A stretch of 64,000 bases of DNA. Source: Flaccisagitta enflata. Taxonomy: Eukaryota; Chaetognatha; Sagittoidea; Aphragmophora. How positions within the stretch are numbered: position 1 is the stretch's first letter; every line of letters begins with the position of its first letter. The DNA is taken from NCBI GenBank assembly GCA_965153355.1, contig OZ231127.1, positions 96,596,001 through 96,660,000 on the forward strand, read 5' to 3'. Position numbers and translations under genes: made by a program. The notes below the pieces were generated by a model. That model was not told the DNA's origin. It searched no databases and was given only the letters and a program-made list of their open reading frames with translations. Below, piece after piece: positions 1 through 13,353 of this stretch.

Positions 1-580
1 AATATGTAAGCATGTAAGAATTCTAAGTAAAAGAAGGAGTCTTGATCCAAGTCTTATTGTACGACGTACAAATTACAAAGTGCCATTTACCACGAAAGAC
101 AAGCATGCTGTCTCAATTTCAAAAACAGTATATAGTAGCCAAAATCCACCATTCCACAGTTTATTCAGCGTTATGCGTCCAGATTAACAAGTGGACCGAG
201 CGGGTGGGCAGTGGCAGTGAAAGAATAGTCTAATCGGTAATGAAGTATGTGGTCAAGATGCACAAATCGCCTGTAATTTAAGCGCCAAGAAAATGAAGGG
301 TTACGGTTGTTGTTTTTGTTAAGCGGGGTTGCGCGGTCTTACGGACCAGTGGATAGACCGACGGACTGACCGACAGACTTAAAAGAGTGGTTTTAAAGTC
401 GCGTGCACGCAAATAGAAAACAAAAGCCGTAAGGAAAAATGTGTTGTGGAAACCAGGAAAAGAAGTAAAATATGAATGGGAAAAGAAGAAGGGGAAAAAG
501 TGATGTATAAACGCAAGATGGCTGCGAGGCTCAATCAAGTGAGAAGGACATGGACATCTGTCTCGTTTCAAGCTTACCTT

Positions 581-707
<127 letters not shown>

Positions 708-1649
708 TCTGGTCTCACTTTTAGTACGCCAACGTGAAATGAAAGTCCCACTCTTCATGGCGCACTTACGTACGTTGCCTGTCATACACTCTCAACTCGT
801 CAGGAAGAAAAAAAAGGACAAGGTCAAGATGGTAAGCGACGTTGATGATTATGATGAATTAAACGGAGCGTGATACACTGACAAACTAAACGATTGACCA
901 AGCAACAGAGTCTGACTTGACTGATCAAATAGCCAAAAATTATGTGATATTGCTTCTCTGGGCGGAGGCTTAGTAAACTTGGTTTTGGTCGGGCGCGGCC
1001 TGACAGACAGTCCTTTACCATCGTAGCGGAAAGAAACAGTAACTAAAAGTAGTACTTTTGAAGAGTGCTGTCCCTGAAAGATTGGAGCTATCAAATCTCC
1101 GAAGTTGAAGTCTGTAGCTTTATTTCTTTCCGCCAAGAACTGTGCCTGATAATCCATGGCGTAAACCTGCGTAATGACGTAGTCTGATAGAGATGCGCTT
1201 ACGCATCTCTGACGAGTGACAGTCTTTGACTTTTTTCCCTCATTTACTCGGTTTGCATAGGAAAAGCCCTGTTTACCTGTCAAAACTGCATGTCCGTGCG
1301 TGTGAGTGCACATGGGTGCGCGCGCGAGTCTGCGTGTGGGTGTGTGTGTGTGCCGAGTGGTCGTTTGAATATATGTGTGAACATTTTCAATTCTGCGTAA
1401 GACGGCGAGCAATTGATGTCAACATTTAGTGTCTCACCCTATTTTTTCAACCATAGTTGAATAATTATGATGCAACAAATATTTTCATGAGAAAAATTGT
1501 CTCCAGAAATACTCTGTGTGTATGTCTCTGCCATACGCTGACCTCAAATGAACCTTTAAATCAGCAATTCACATGAGAAAAGCAAAGAAAATAAGGCTTT
1601 TTAAAGAAATTGTGCTTACATTTTTTATCTCATTGCTGCTGTCAAAATT

Positions 1650-1781
1650 ATAAGACACACAAATGCAAAGAAATTTTGCATTTCCAAGAACATAGCCCCC
1701 TCTGTAATCAATTTTAGAAGGGGGCTACGTTCTTCATTTTTGTGTTTTTTCATTTTCCATGCAAAGTTATAATTTTGACAA
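1650..1781. repeat. Fold-back (inverted repeat) element, about 130 bp
   Basis: Outer arms GTCAAAATTATAA (near 1651) and TTATAATTTTGAC (near 1768) are reverse complements. Inside them a second pair, AAGAACATAGCCCCCT and AGGGGGCTACGTTCTT, forms a strong inner stem with one mismatch around a loop of about 17 bases. It looks like a small hairpin MITE. Confidence 0.7.
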
Positions 1782-2219
1782 GCCTCCTATCAGTGAACAA
1801 ATATTGAATTTTGAATATTTTCAAGTGAAAATAATTAGTTAATATTAGCTTTACTTGCTCTTTTGTACTATTTGAATGCAAATTTTGCAATAAAATATTT
1901 ACTATGATATACCTCAATGATTCTTTTTATGTTTTTATTTACTTTTATTCTCATAGAATTTTCTTTTTTGATCCCTGTTGACACACTAAATCTTGCCGTC
2001 CGATGCTCGCCGTCGTAAGATGATTGACTGCAAGTTTTTTTGTGGTCATCAAACGTTAGTGACTATGTGTCAATATCCTTTGGAATCAGAAACTTTCCGT
2101 GTGTTAATCTGTAAGAGTAGGAGAGTGTGAAAATGAAGGAATCCGGGGGTTTCTACGGGTGTGTGTATACATGTTTATGTGCGCATACGTGTACCTGTAT
2201 GAGAGTCTCTTTCGGTCTG

Positions 2220-2371
<152 letters not shown>

Positions 2372-2448
2372 GTCTCAGCGGTTTCCTTTTTGCCACCCGC
2401 GACTTGGCTCATCTTGAAGCAGTTTGACCCTTGAATCCCTTTGCGGTG

Positions 2449-2739
2449 TGGTGGTGGTGGTGGTGGTGGTGGTGGTGGTGGTGGTGGTGGTGGTGGTGGT
2501 GGTGGTGGTGGTGGTGGTGGTGGAGGTGGTGGTGGTGGTGGTGGTGGTGGTGGTGGTGGTGGTGGTGGTGGTGGTGGTGGTGGTGGCGGTGGTGGTGGAG
2601 GTGGTGGTGGTGGTGGTGGTGGTGGTGGTGGTGGTGGTGGTGGTGGTGGTGGTGGTGGTGGTGGTGGTGGTGGTGGTGGTGGTGGTGGTGGTGGTGGTGG
2701 TGGTGGTGGTGGTGGTGGTGGTGGTGGTGGTGGTGGTGG
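2449..2739. repeat. (GGT)n trinucleotide array, about 290 bp
   Basis: About 97 copies of GGT with a few single-base variants (GGA, GGC). It yields poly-Gly, poly-Trp, poly-Val and poly-His open frames that are not genes. Confidence 0.97.
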
Positions 2740-2930
2740 ATGAAGAATACGAGGAAGAGGAAGAGGTGCAAGAGGAGCAGGAAGAGGAAGAGGAGATGGA
2801 AGCGGAGTGGAACCAATCCTAAGACCTTTTTTTTTGCTGCTTCCAAAAAGAGCCTCATGAGATCTTTCTTAACAAGTGGAAAAAAAAGAGACTTCTGGTT
2901 TCTTTTTAAACCTTCGGGAATCAAGTTGAG

Positions 2931-2933
<3 letters not shown>

Positions 2934-2979
<46 letters not shown>

Positions 2980-3129
2980 TTCAAACGTACAAACAAGAGA
3001 CGGTGAGTAAGAGACAGCTAGCATAAATGACTAGGAAAAAAGAGAAATGAAAAGGATGATAGAACGAAGCAGTTAAAAAGAAAGAAAAGAAAGAGACAAA
3101 CAAAAAAAGAAAGAGACAAAAAAGAAAAG

Positions 3130-3163
<34 letters not shown>

Positions 3164-3170
3164 CGAGCGA
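2934..3170. repeat. (GA)n and (AAAG)n purine tracts
   Basis: A GA run at 2934-2977 is followed, after a short spacer, by AAAG-type repeats at about 3080-3165. A run of about 20 A lies further on at 3258-3280. Confidence 0.9.
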
Positions 3171-4199
3171 GATAGGGAACGAGTTTGAGACCCTTCCGTA
3201 ACCTCCTTGATAAGGTCTTTCAACATGGCAACCTTTCTCTTGCGTGGGCATGGCACCAAAAAAAAAAAAAAAAAAAAAAAGGTTCCAGCTCTGGGAATTT
3301 GGATCACCACTCGAATAGTCCAGGGACGGGTCTGCCACGCGGCCTCTAGAGGGACATTGATGGCTCAGAATTACCGGTGTGAATGCTGGCCAGAAGAGAG
3401 AAAGAGAGAGAGAGAGAGAGTCAGATAGACTGACAGAAAAACAGAAAAATAGACACAGAGAGAAAACAGAGTGGTCTCTCTCCCAATTAACGGGCAGACT
3501 TTGGCTCGGTGCCTTTATGTCGTATGCAGTGCCATTGATAGATCTGAGACAGACTTTGCTTTGGTGACACACCTTCAAAGATTTGCGGGAATATCAATTT
3601 TGCTACAACTTTGACGTTTAAGGTGCGCTAAAGAGTATTTTGTCGAGCTAGTTAGTACAGTCTTTATTGTTCTGGCGGGACTAAACAAATGGACAAACAA
3701 AGGCCCAAATCTTGTTACGGTTGTTTTTTTCGTCGCTAAGTAAAGGTTAAACATAAAACGTCCATGTGTTGAGGGAAACAATATCATTTAGTATGTTATC
3801 GAATATCTGGTTTTCCAGAATACACAAAGAAACCATCTCATGCAGATTTCTCTCTAAAAGAACTCTTGTTTTTTCAACTCGGAACAGAATTCCTTTTTTC
3901 TTTGTGTGAAATATCAGAAGCAATAACCTCCCTTTTTAAAAGCTTTCTTCAATTATCTTCCCAACAGTAAAATCATGCCTTTTCGCTGATTAGGACAATA
4001 AACAAGACCAAAAGGAATCTCGTTTATGTCTTTTTTTACTGAGTCTGCAAATTCCGAGAACGAGAGCGAGTATTTCAAACACAGATTGCCCCTTTTTCTC
4101 TCTCTTTTTATTTTTTTGCCTTCTTTCTCCATCTATATTCTTTCTCTTCCTCTCTCTCATTTTCATGTCTTTCTTTCTCTCTTTCCTTCTCTGACTATC

Positions 4200-4488
<289 letters not shown>

Positions 4489-4834
4489 AAGTGAAAAGAT
4501 TATGCGATCTGTCCTGGCCAGAAAATGATGGATATTTCATGGGGCGCTTGGGTGCTTCATATAGCAGAATATACTAAATTATGGGTGTGCCAATATGGCT
4601 GTACTCATTAAGAGGACTGGTGTTGCCCATACGGGCCTTAAAAGTTTGTTCAAATTTGCCTTTGATGGATTACATTTGATAAGTGGATTATTTGAAACTT
4701 GACTTCGTCAAAAAGAAACAAAAGATTACATACCAAAATTCTAAATAATTCTGAAATGCCCTTAGGATTAGGTCAATCCTCGGCAATCAGTCTTAAGTTA
4801 CCAAGACAGTTTGTTCTTGAGCAAGTACATGTAT

Positions 4835-4837
<3 letters not shown>

Positions 4838-4923
<86 letters not shown>
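4838..4923. repeat. (CT)n microsatellite
   Basis: A CT dinucleotide run of about 85 bp. Confidence 0.96.
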
Positions 4924-4927
<4 letters not shown>

Positions 4928-5221
4928 TTCTCTCGTAAGCCAACGTTGTGCAGCTTTAACGTGAGAAAAAAACTGTTACTAGAGGCCGTGATTTCTGCCT
5001 GAAGCTTAACCAGGCCCAATCTCTTTTTGGGTTGACCTGCTTCGCACGACCGCGACCGCGGCCTTCATCTGATTATTTTAGGCTCCTCCTCTTCAAGCAA
5101 ACCTTACTCCCCCCCCCCCCAAAAAAAAAGAACTCTATTGCACTCAATCTATCCTTGCCCATCCCCTTTAAACAACAAGCAAGCATACAGTCCATCTGCT
5201 GTATCTCATGCGTCTCTTTGT

Positions 5222-5505
<284 letters not shown>

Positions 5506-6444
5506 CTTTTGGGCATGAAAATATATAACTATTTCACGCCGTCTTTTCCTTTGGCCATTCATTTTCACTACTTTCTTATCATTTCCTCATTTTTCTTTTC
5601 TCCTTTTGCTTTCTTTTTTTTTTTTTTTTTTTTGCTCTCTTTCTCCTGCTCATCTTTCATCATCTAACATTTTCCCATCAACCTTTTTTTTTCCCCTTTT
5701 CCATTTCATCATCCTTACGCAATTTTCGTTCGTTGGTGTTTCTTTGGACAATTTTCTTTACTTCACCTTCAATTGTACCTTTTCCATATTTTTATCCCGT
5801 TGATTTGTATACTCTTATTTACATATTTCAGTCTCCTTCTCCTTTATATAGACAACGCCTCTAGCCTCAACACTCTTTATCCATTCGATTGTCTACTTTT
5901 TAAAAAAAACATTCATCTAATTCAATTTCCAAGACCACAAGAAAAACAACTTTTTTTAAGCCAAAACAGCATCCTTAGTCAGCATGATTCTCTTCTTGTC
6001 AAAAATATCCTCGTTGGCATCAGGATAATTACACTCCAAAATGACGGATATCTGATGATAACGGGTATGAAATCTTGACCTCTACAATTTATTCTATGTA
6101 TTCTAGTGGAGGAAATCCGCTTATGACAGATTAAGTTTGATGGTTCCTTGGCGTCCGTCACTGCGGGGTTCATTTGTATCTTGGCTGGTATATAACCCAT
6201 CTTGTATCAAACCACGATCACAGTTCGCTCTATCTTTTTTCAACCTATCAAATAATCAATACGACTGTTTTATTTACAGAAAACAGTTTCTTAACAAAAC
6301 AGCAACTTGTTCGATATATGCATTCCCTTTTTTACGCAAAGCGCGTTTACCTGAAGAAAATCATGTTTACTTTCACGTGACACCAACACGCTCGCGCAAA
6401 TCTAACTCCATCCTCCCCTCTTGTCTCAAATTGGACTTTTTAGG

Positions 6445-6708
6445 GGGCGTTTCTAGTCAAAGACGATCGCGTTTTGAAAGGGCCACTCGGTCGCTCGCTA
6501 CGTTCGTTCGCTCGCACCGCCCACTCCGCTCACTCGCTCCGCAGCACTCTGCTTCGCTCGCTCGCTTTGCTCGCTCGCTCCGTTCACGGGCTCGCTCACT
6601 CACTTCGCTCACTCCCTCGTGGGACGGTTGAAATTCTTGAATGTGTTCACGCTGTTATCGCGTTCCACGGGAACAAACGCGTTTTTCATCTTCACTAGAA
6701 ACACGCCC
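6445..6708 (+). mobile_element. MITE-like repeat with GGGCGTTTCTAGT ends, copy 1
   Basis: The copy begins GGGCGTTTCTAGTCAAAGAC and ends ACTAGAAACACGCCC, imperfect inverted termini of about 15 bp. The interior is rich in CTCGCT-type repeats followed by a conserved stretch containing GTGGGACxGTTGAAA and TGTGTTCACGCTGT. No open frame spans it meaningfully. Other copies lie at 8046-8299, 10320-10600 and 59465-59721. Confidence 0.75.
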
Positions 6709-6934
6709 TTAGTCAAGACGTGCACGGCGCGCGTTTCTAGAAGAAACTTTATACTCCTTCCAATTTTTATCATCGGCCATTTTCTATCTTCTTGTCTTTT
6801 TCTCTCTCTCATCTTTGTTTAATCCAAACTGACAAAAACCTTATCCTCCTCCTTGTCTCTGTCTTTCGCTCCTGTATTTTCTTTCTCAGCCATACCCCTG
6901 CCCCTTCTTATGGCCCGGTTGCCCCTCCCTTTTT

Positions 6935-7521
6935 GGGCAGCGGCCCCGAAGGGGACCAAGTCCTGTAGAACACAGGGGGACTTTCGTTCGTCCGTTCGTC
7001 CGTCCGTCCGTTCGTTAGTCCCCCCTTCATCAGACCCCTCAAGCTTCAAATCTGGCCTCTCAGGCCTGAAATCCAGCCTCTCAGGTCTCAAATCCAGCCT
7101 CCCAGGCCTCTCAGACCTCAAATCTGGCCTCTCAGGCCTCAAATCCAGCCTCTCAGGCCTCAAATCTGGCCTCTCAGGCCTAAAATCCAAATTCTCAGGC
7201 CTCAGACCTGGCCTCTCATGCCTCAAATTAGGCCTCTCAGGCCTCAAATCAGCCATCTAAACCTCAATTTATTGCTCTCAGGCTTCAAATCAGTCCCCTG
7301 GCCTTTCAAGCCCTAATCCAGCTTTCTCAAGCCTCAAGGCATCCCTCTCAAGCTTCCAATTGGCATTCTCAGGCCTTATATCAGCCTTCTTAGACCTCAG
7401 TTTAGGCTCTTGAATGCCTTCAGTCAGCCCTCTACAGCATCTCATCCACTTCTTCAGGTAGGACGAATGAAAGTCCCCCTGTGTTCTACAGGACTTTGTC
7501 CCCTTCGGGGCCGCTGCCCTG
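6935..7521. repeat. Inverted-repeat-bounded 20 bp minisatellite, copy 1
   Basis: The left end (GGGCAGCGGCCCCGAAGGGG, then CCTGTAGAACACAGGGGGAC) reappears reverse-complemented at 7470-7521, so the unit is a large hairpin. The interior is a tandem array of about 20 bp units of the form CTCAGGCCTCAAATCTGGCC. A second copy is at 60223-60678 and a degenerate one at 20071-20395. Confidence 0.75.
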
Positions 7522-8045
7522 CTTCCCCTCACTCCAATTCACAATCGCTCAAAGCAGGGCAACGGGTATCGCTGACCACATATTGCCCTTGGGCGACCTG
7601 TTCCATTCCTTCTGCTTCTCTTCATTAGTTCCTTCCCTCATTCCTTTAATTCTTCTCTACATTCCCCACACTTACCCACCCCTCTCTCTCATTCTCAGTT
7701 TCTCTTCCATCCCCCTGTCCTCTTCTTCTTCTTCTCCACTTCCTCCCTCCTCATGCCTTCTCTCATACCTCTTACTCCTCCATCTTCCCCTCTTATCCTC
7801 GCCCCCTCCCTCTTTCCCTAATCTTTCTCTCTTCCCCTAGTCTCTCTCTCTGTCGGTTAAATCGCCTCTGACATTATCTCTGAGACTCGGGGGGGGGGGG
7901 GCGGGGGGGGGGAAGGAGACTCGGGGGTTCTAAAAACTCTTTCCAAATTTTTCTCACGTTTGCCTTCTATTAGATCCTGCTTCCATCAACTACGGTTTGC
8001 CCAACCTCAATCCATTTTCACGCCCCGTATTTCATCCTCCTCTAT

Positions 8046-8299
8046 GGGCGCGTTCCTACTGACAACAACATTCCCTTAAAATGCATTACATTTTCAGCAG
8101 GAACACATATTTACAAATTTCAACGATACCACAAAGGAGTGATTAAAGCGAGTGAGTGAGCCCTTGAATGCAGAAAGTGAATAAAGTAAGCGTGGCAAAG
8201 TAGAGCGCTGTGGAGCGAGTGAGTAAAGTCAGCAAACAAATGGAGCGAGTTACCAAGTGGCCCGTTCAAAACGCGATTATCTGTGACCAGAAACGCGCC
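8046..8299 (-). mobile_element. MITE-like repeat, diverged inverted copy
   Basis: The region starts GGGCGCGTTCCTACTGAC and ends CCAGAAACGCGCC. It contains the reverse complement of the GAGCGAGTGAGT-type core and of the AACGCGATTxTCTxTGAC end seen in the other copies. It is clearly more diverged than the copies at 6445, 10320 and 59465. Confidence 0.55.
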
Positions 8300-8567
8300 T
8301 GAACCATTTCTTTAGGACAGTGGTTCAAGGAAGTTTGTTTTATGTTCCAGTTTAGTGCATCGATCTCATTTACCCACTTTTGATTTAAGGCTGATATCTT
8401 AGCTCTTAGGGTAAGAAATTTGGCTCAGAAAACTGAATCATCAATTCTTGAGGCAAAAATTTGGGTCGGTTAACTCTATGCTAGGATCTGACCATCAGAA
8501 CTGGGAAAGGGTACATATGACCGTCTCCGAACCTTGAATAAGGTGTCCTTCATCCTTAACTTTTCTT

Positions 8568-8773
8568 CATCATCTGCCTCTGCCTCTGCCTCTGCCTCTG
8601 CCTCTGCCTCTGTTTCTTTTTCTTTTTCTTTTTTTTTCCTTCTTCTTCTTCTTATTCTGTTTCGGTTTCCTTTTCCTTTTCCTTTTCCTTTTCCTTTTCC
8701 TTTTCCTTTTCCTTTTCCTTTTCTTCTTCTTCTTCTTCTTCTTCTTCTTCTTCTTCTTCTTCTTCTTCTTCTG
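8568..8773. repeat. Mixed pyrimidine array: (CTGCCT)n, (CCTTTT)n, (TTC)n
   Basis: Three adjoining tandem arrays on one strand: about five CTGCCT units, about nine CCTTTT units, then about 19 TTC units. The block is almost pure pyrimidine. Confidence 0.93.
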
Positions 8774-9750
8774 ATTTTTACGCAATTCTCGCCCTCATCT
8801 TCATTTTGATGAATCATTTCCTTTTTTTTCTTAATCATTTTTGGTCTTCACGTTTAAATTTTTGTCACGCTTCCAAATCGTTTTTGTGACGCGTTTACGC
8901 ATCTCTATTAAACGCTCTTTTGGTCCGTCCGTTGGTCCGCCCATTGGTCCGTCAGATGATCCGTCCGTTGGTCTGTTAGTCCGTTGGTCTGTAAATCCGT
9001 TGGTTGGTCAGTCAAACCGTCTAGATCAAGTGTTTTATTTTCTCTATATATTATGAATTACATGTTGGGCTCGCCTGCTGCTAAACTTGTTTTGTTTCAG
9101 AGAAATTCCCCACCACCCTAGTTTTTACAGTACCGCTCTACTTGCCTTCGAGTTTGGTTTCCTTAGTGTATGTCCGCTTCAATAATTCTTTCTACCTTCT
9201 TCCCACCACCTCTATCACCCTCCCAGTCAGTTTGCGGACATACACGTGTGAGGGAGTGAGGAAAATTGTTGATGAATACGGAATCGAACTCACGACCTGA
9301 CCCTTCGTGACCTTAAGACTCGGAGTTACACTTCCTGACCTTTTCCAGTTTTATTGATATGAGAACGAGGCAGAGGGGGGGGGGGCGGAGGAAGAGGGAA
9401 GAGTAAGGGGGTAGGATGCGGGAAGGGGGGGGGGTGAGTTGGGGGAGGAGGAGGACTAAGGGAAGGAAAAAGTGCAAGGTAGAGGGGGCAAAGAAGAGGA
9501 AGAGGATGAAGCGAAAAGGAAGAGGAGGAGGAGGGGGTCAAGGCAGAGTTGAGAGGGCTGAATGACACTAGGAAGCGATTTGCTCCCCTCACGCGCGATC
9601 ACGTCCCTACACAGGTCTCACATGGCGATGGGGGTTCAATGCAATTATAAGAAAAGTCAGCTTTGTCCAGTTCTATGCTTATTTTTGAGTCGACAAATGT
9701 CAAATGGTTTACTGAATGATTTACTGAATGATTTCCGATTGATACTAGAT

Positions 9751-10034
<284 letters not shown>

Positions 10035-10319
10035 CTTGTTGACTTGTCGTTGTTGTTGACAAGTTGATTCGGTTGCTCGCTTGAATCTGGATTAATCCAG
10101 TTTGGTACAGATTACGTCCACGTCTTTTTTCGAGTCCGCCGACTTCCGCCGTGATGACGGACGCCTTAACGCCTTAACGCCTTAAAGACGCGCTGACGTG
10201 TTAACGGCGTTTTATTCCGCCTGTACTCGCCCTAATGCCGCCAGAACGCACCATTTCTCTGACCGCGTTGACGTCTGGATGACATGTATTGACTGTTGTG
10301 ATTAAAACTGCGACACCGG

Positions 10320-10600
10320 GGGCGTTTCTAGTCAAAGACGATCGCGTTTTGAAAGGGCCACTCGGTCGCTCGCTACGTTCGTTCGCTCGCACCGCTCACT
10401 CCGCTCACTCGCTCCGCAGCGCTCCGCTTCGCTACGCTCGCTTCGCTACGCTCGCTTCGCTCGCTCGCTCCGTTCACGGGCTCGCTCACTCACTTCGCTC
10501 ACTCCCTCGTGGGACAGTTGAAAACCTTTTATATGTGTTCACGCTGTTATCGCGTTTCACGGGATGGAACGCGTTTTTGGTCGTCACTAGAAACACGCCC
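10320..10600 (+). mobile_element. MITE-like repeat, copy 2
   Basis: Near-identical to copy 1 at both ends (GGGCGTTTCTAGTCAAAGAC and ACTAGAAACACGCCC), with an expanded CTTCGCTACGCTCG core. A short CCGCTTCCG tandem follows at about 10628-10668. Confidence 0.8.
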
Positions 10601-10767
10601 ATCGTCGATGAAGCGGCGCCTCTCGCTTCCGACGCTTCCGCCGCTTCCGCCGCTTCCGCCGCTTCCGACGATGATAATACGTGGACAAAGACACGATGAC
10701 ACCGAGCGAACTGAAGCAAGATGACGACGGCGTTGTTGACACAACGTTTTTGATTCGTTATATTGTT

Positions 10768-10816
10768 AATTCTGTCAAATATTCTGCCATGAGTCATGGC
10801 AATATTTGACAGAATT
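10768..10816. repeat. Strong hairpin, about 22 bp arms and 5-base loop
   Basis: The arm AATTCTGTCAAATATT plus CTGCCAT pairs with ATGGC plus AATATTTGACAGAATT, with one 2-base bulge and the loop GAGTC. It stands alone, not within any listed repeat. Confidence 0.8.
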
Positions 10817-10984
10817 GCCCATGATTGCCTTTGACGGTGTTGGGTAAATATCAAGAGGATGTCACCGATCTCAATGGATAATCGGTTGACGAATACGGTT
10901 GAATGTACGATAAATATGAATTAAAGAAAGCGAGGAAAAAGAGGGGATGAAACAAGAGAAGAGAGAAAGAAATAGGGAGAGCAA

Positions 10985-11379
<395 letters not shown>

Positions 11380-11482
11380 AGGTTTGCAGCTTACAACCGT
11401 CATTTTGGTTTCCCGTGGGGCCGCCGTCAAAAAGTGACGAACTTCTTTGAAGGTGGTGGCTGAAGAGGAGGAGGAGGAAGAA

Positions 11483-11521
<39 letters not shown>

Positions 11522-11629
11522 AAAGGGTTTGAGCGTAGAGGAAAAAATCTCCCTTTGAGAAAACTCGCATATTTTAGACAGCTTTGCCAGCTCTTTCAGC
11601 CAAATTAGCCACAAACCGCGTGGGTCGGT

Positions 11630-11909
11630 TAGGGTGGCGAGATAAGTGGAGAGAGAGGAGTGTTATTATCGGTGTAAGGTTAAGGGGAATGACCAGTTGT
11701 GGTCGTTAGTGGGATAAGTGGAGAGGAGAGGAGAGGTGTTTGGTCGGTGTAAAGGCTGAGGAATGACCAGTTGTGGGTCGGTTGGGGTGGTGTGATAAGT
11801 GGAGAGAGGAGGGAGGTGATGATGTGGTCGATGTAAAGGTTGAGGGGAATGACCAGTTGTGGTCGGTTAGGGTGAGCGAGATAAGTGGAGAGGGGGGACT
11901 GGGGTGTTA
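11630..11909. repeat. 87-88 bp satellite array, left of the insertion
   Basis: Three to four copies of a unit containing GGTCGGTGTAAAGGTTGAGG, GAATGACCAGTTGTGGTCGG and GATAAGTGGAGAGG. The array stops at 11909, where the element's terminal repeat begins, and resumes at 49800 after its other end. Confidence 0.85.
11905..11909. other. Target-site duplication, left copy (TGTTA)
   Basis: The left flank reads GGGGTGTTA immediately before the terminal repeat. The right flank reads TGTTACGGTCGG immediately after it. An uninterrupted satellite unit at about 49970-49985 reads GGGGTGTTACGGTCGG, so TGTTA is the duplicated overlap. Polintons usually duplicate 6 bp; only 5 match here, so either one base has changed or the duplication is 5 bp. 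Confidence 0.75.
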
Positions 11910-12212
11910 AGTAGTAAGGAAAATTGTGATAAGTGGCAGTTATCCTATAGCGGTCAAACTCATGAGGCTGTGAAAACGTGGAGAAATACCCTCTACTATT
12001 ACCATTTCCTAACAAAGAAATAACTACGAGCTAGCTAAAGATGACCGCTCCTGCCCAAAGTCTCCTGCCCATAATCTAGTGGTCAAGCCTTTTGCAAGGC
12101 CAATAAGGAGGAGGAGGAGGAGCTCCGGCCAATTTGCTAAAGTAGGAAACGCGCAACGAGTTGCAGAGGATTTGCAGAATGGTAGGATTTGTAAGCCTCA
12201 AAATCTCTACTC
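11910..12212 (+). repeat. Left terminal inverted repeat, about 303 bp
   Basis: The outer end reads AGTAGTAAGGAAAATTGTGA and matches the reverse complement of 49497-49799 nearly continuously to the shared AAATCTCTACTC at 12201-12212. Only a handful of mismatches and small differences are visible along most of its length, with more near the inner end. Confidence 0.9.
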
Positions 12213-12320
12213 GAGTTAAACCTCGAAGAGACGAGGAGCCTCAGAACTTTCGATCGATCGAAGATTTTTTTTCAGTCGAGGATTTTCTACTTTTAGGGAG
12301 GGAGGGAGGGAGGGTAGAAA

Positions 12321-12930
12321 GAAGGGATTTCAATGAAAGAATGAATAGCAGAAACCTGGGTGAAATACTGTCTACAATTACCTTTTCGAGTTTGTCTCCT
12401 GAAAGAGTAGGTAGGATATTTGGGATGAATGAATAGAAAAGGTAGAAGTAGGTGTATTATAGTGGGGGGCAAGATTGTTTAGAAAAAGAAACGTGTTATA
12501 CAAAGACAGAAAGAAAGAAAGAAGAAGGGATTTCAATGAAAGAATGAATGGCAGAAACCTGGGTGAAATACTGTCTACAATTACCTTTTTTTTTTTTCGA
12601 GTTTGTCTCCTGAAAGAGTAGGTAGGATATTTGGGATGAATGAATAGAAAAGGTAGAAGTAGGTGTATTATAGTGGGGGCAAGATTGTTTAGAAAAAGAA
12701 ACGTGTTATACAAAGAAAGAAAGAAAGAAAGAAGAAGATTTCAATGAAAGAATGAATGGCAGAAACCTGGGTGAAATACTGTCTACAATTACCTTTTAGA
12801 GTTTGTCTCCTGAAAAGTGGTGGATATTTGGGATGAATGAAAAGAAAAGGTAGAAGTAGGTGTATTATAGTGGGGGCAAGATTGTTCAGAAAAAGAAACG
12901 TGTTATACAAAGACAGAAAGAAAAGAAGAA
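12321..12930. repeat. Three tandem copies of a unit of about 200 bp
   Basis: Copies start near 12321, 12526 and 12735. Each holds GAAACCTGGGTGAAATACTG, GAGTTTGTCTCCTGAAA, GGATATTTGGGATGAATGAA and AAGAAACGTGTTATACAAAG, and is spaced by a GAAA run. There is no coding frame. The array lies just inside the left TIR and has no counterpart near the right TIR. Confidence 0.9.
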
Positions 12931-13321
12931 GAGAGGTGAAAAAAAGAGGAAAGAACAAAGGGATTATAAACGCTCAAATCCACGAAATACATGCCTTCTA
13001 CATTTACGTTTTTGTCTCATATTAAACAGAGATGGACCCAATTTTATAAAGAAGAAGAAGAAACGTGAAGAGAGAAGGTAGATCCAGATTTTGGTAAGTA
13101 GAAATGGTGAATGTGAATGATGATGCATATGGATGGAGGAAGGGGATGAGGAGTGGATGTATGTGCGCGTAAAAGAGTTTGAACCAATTATTTTGATGGT
13201 GGACCTAAGTACTCGACGTTTCTTTGTCTAAAATAATTGGCCAATGCAACAAATGACGGAAGTATTTGTTATATCTATTTGAGCTTGATAGTCGGCAATT
13301 AAGGAGAAAGAGAGCGAGAAA

Positions 13322-13353
<32 letters not shown>

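Noticed and set aside
2409-3006. Long poly-His, poly-Trp, poly-Gly and poly-Val open frames
   Set aside because: They are six-frame readings of a (GGT)n array with no start context, splice sites or domain.
6819-7256. 145-residue minus-strand frame with repeated LRPERPDLRPE
   Set aside because: It is the translation of a 20 bp minisatellite enclosed by inverted repeats.
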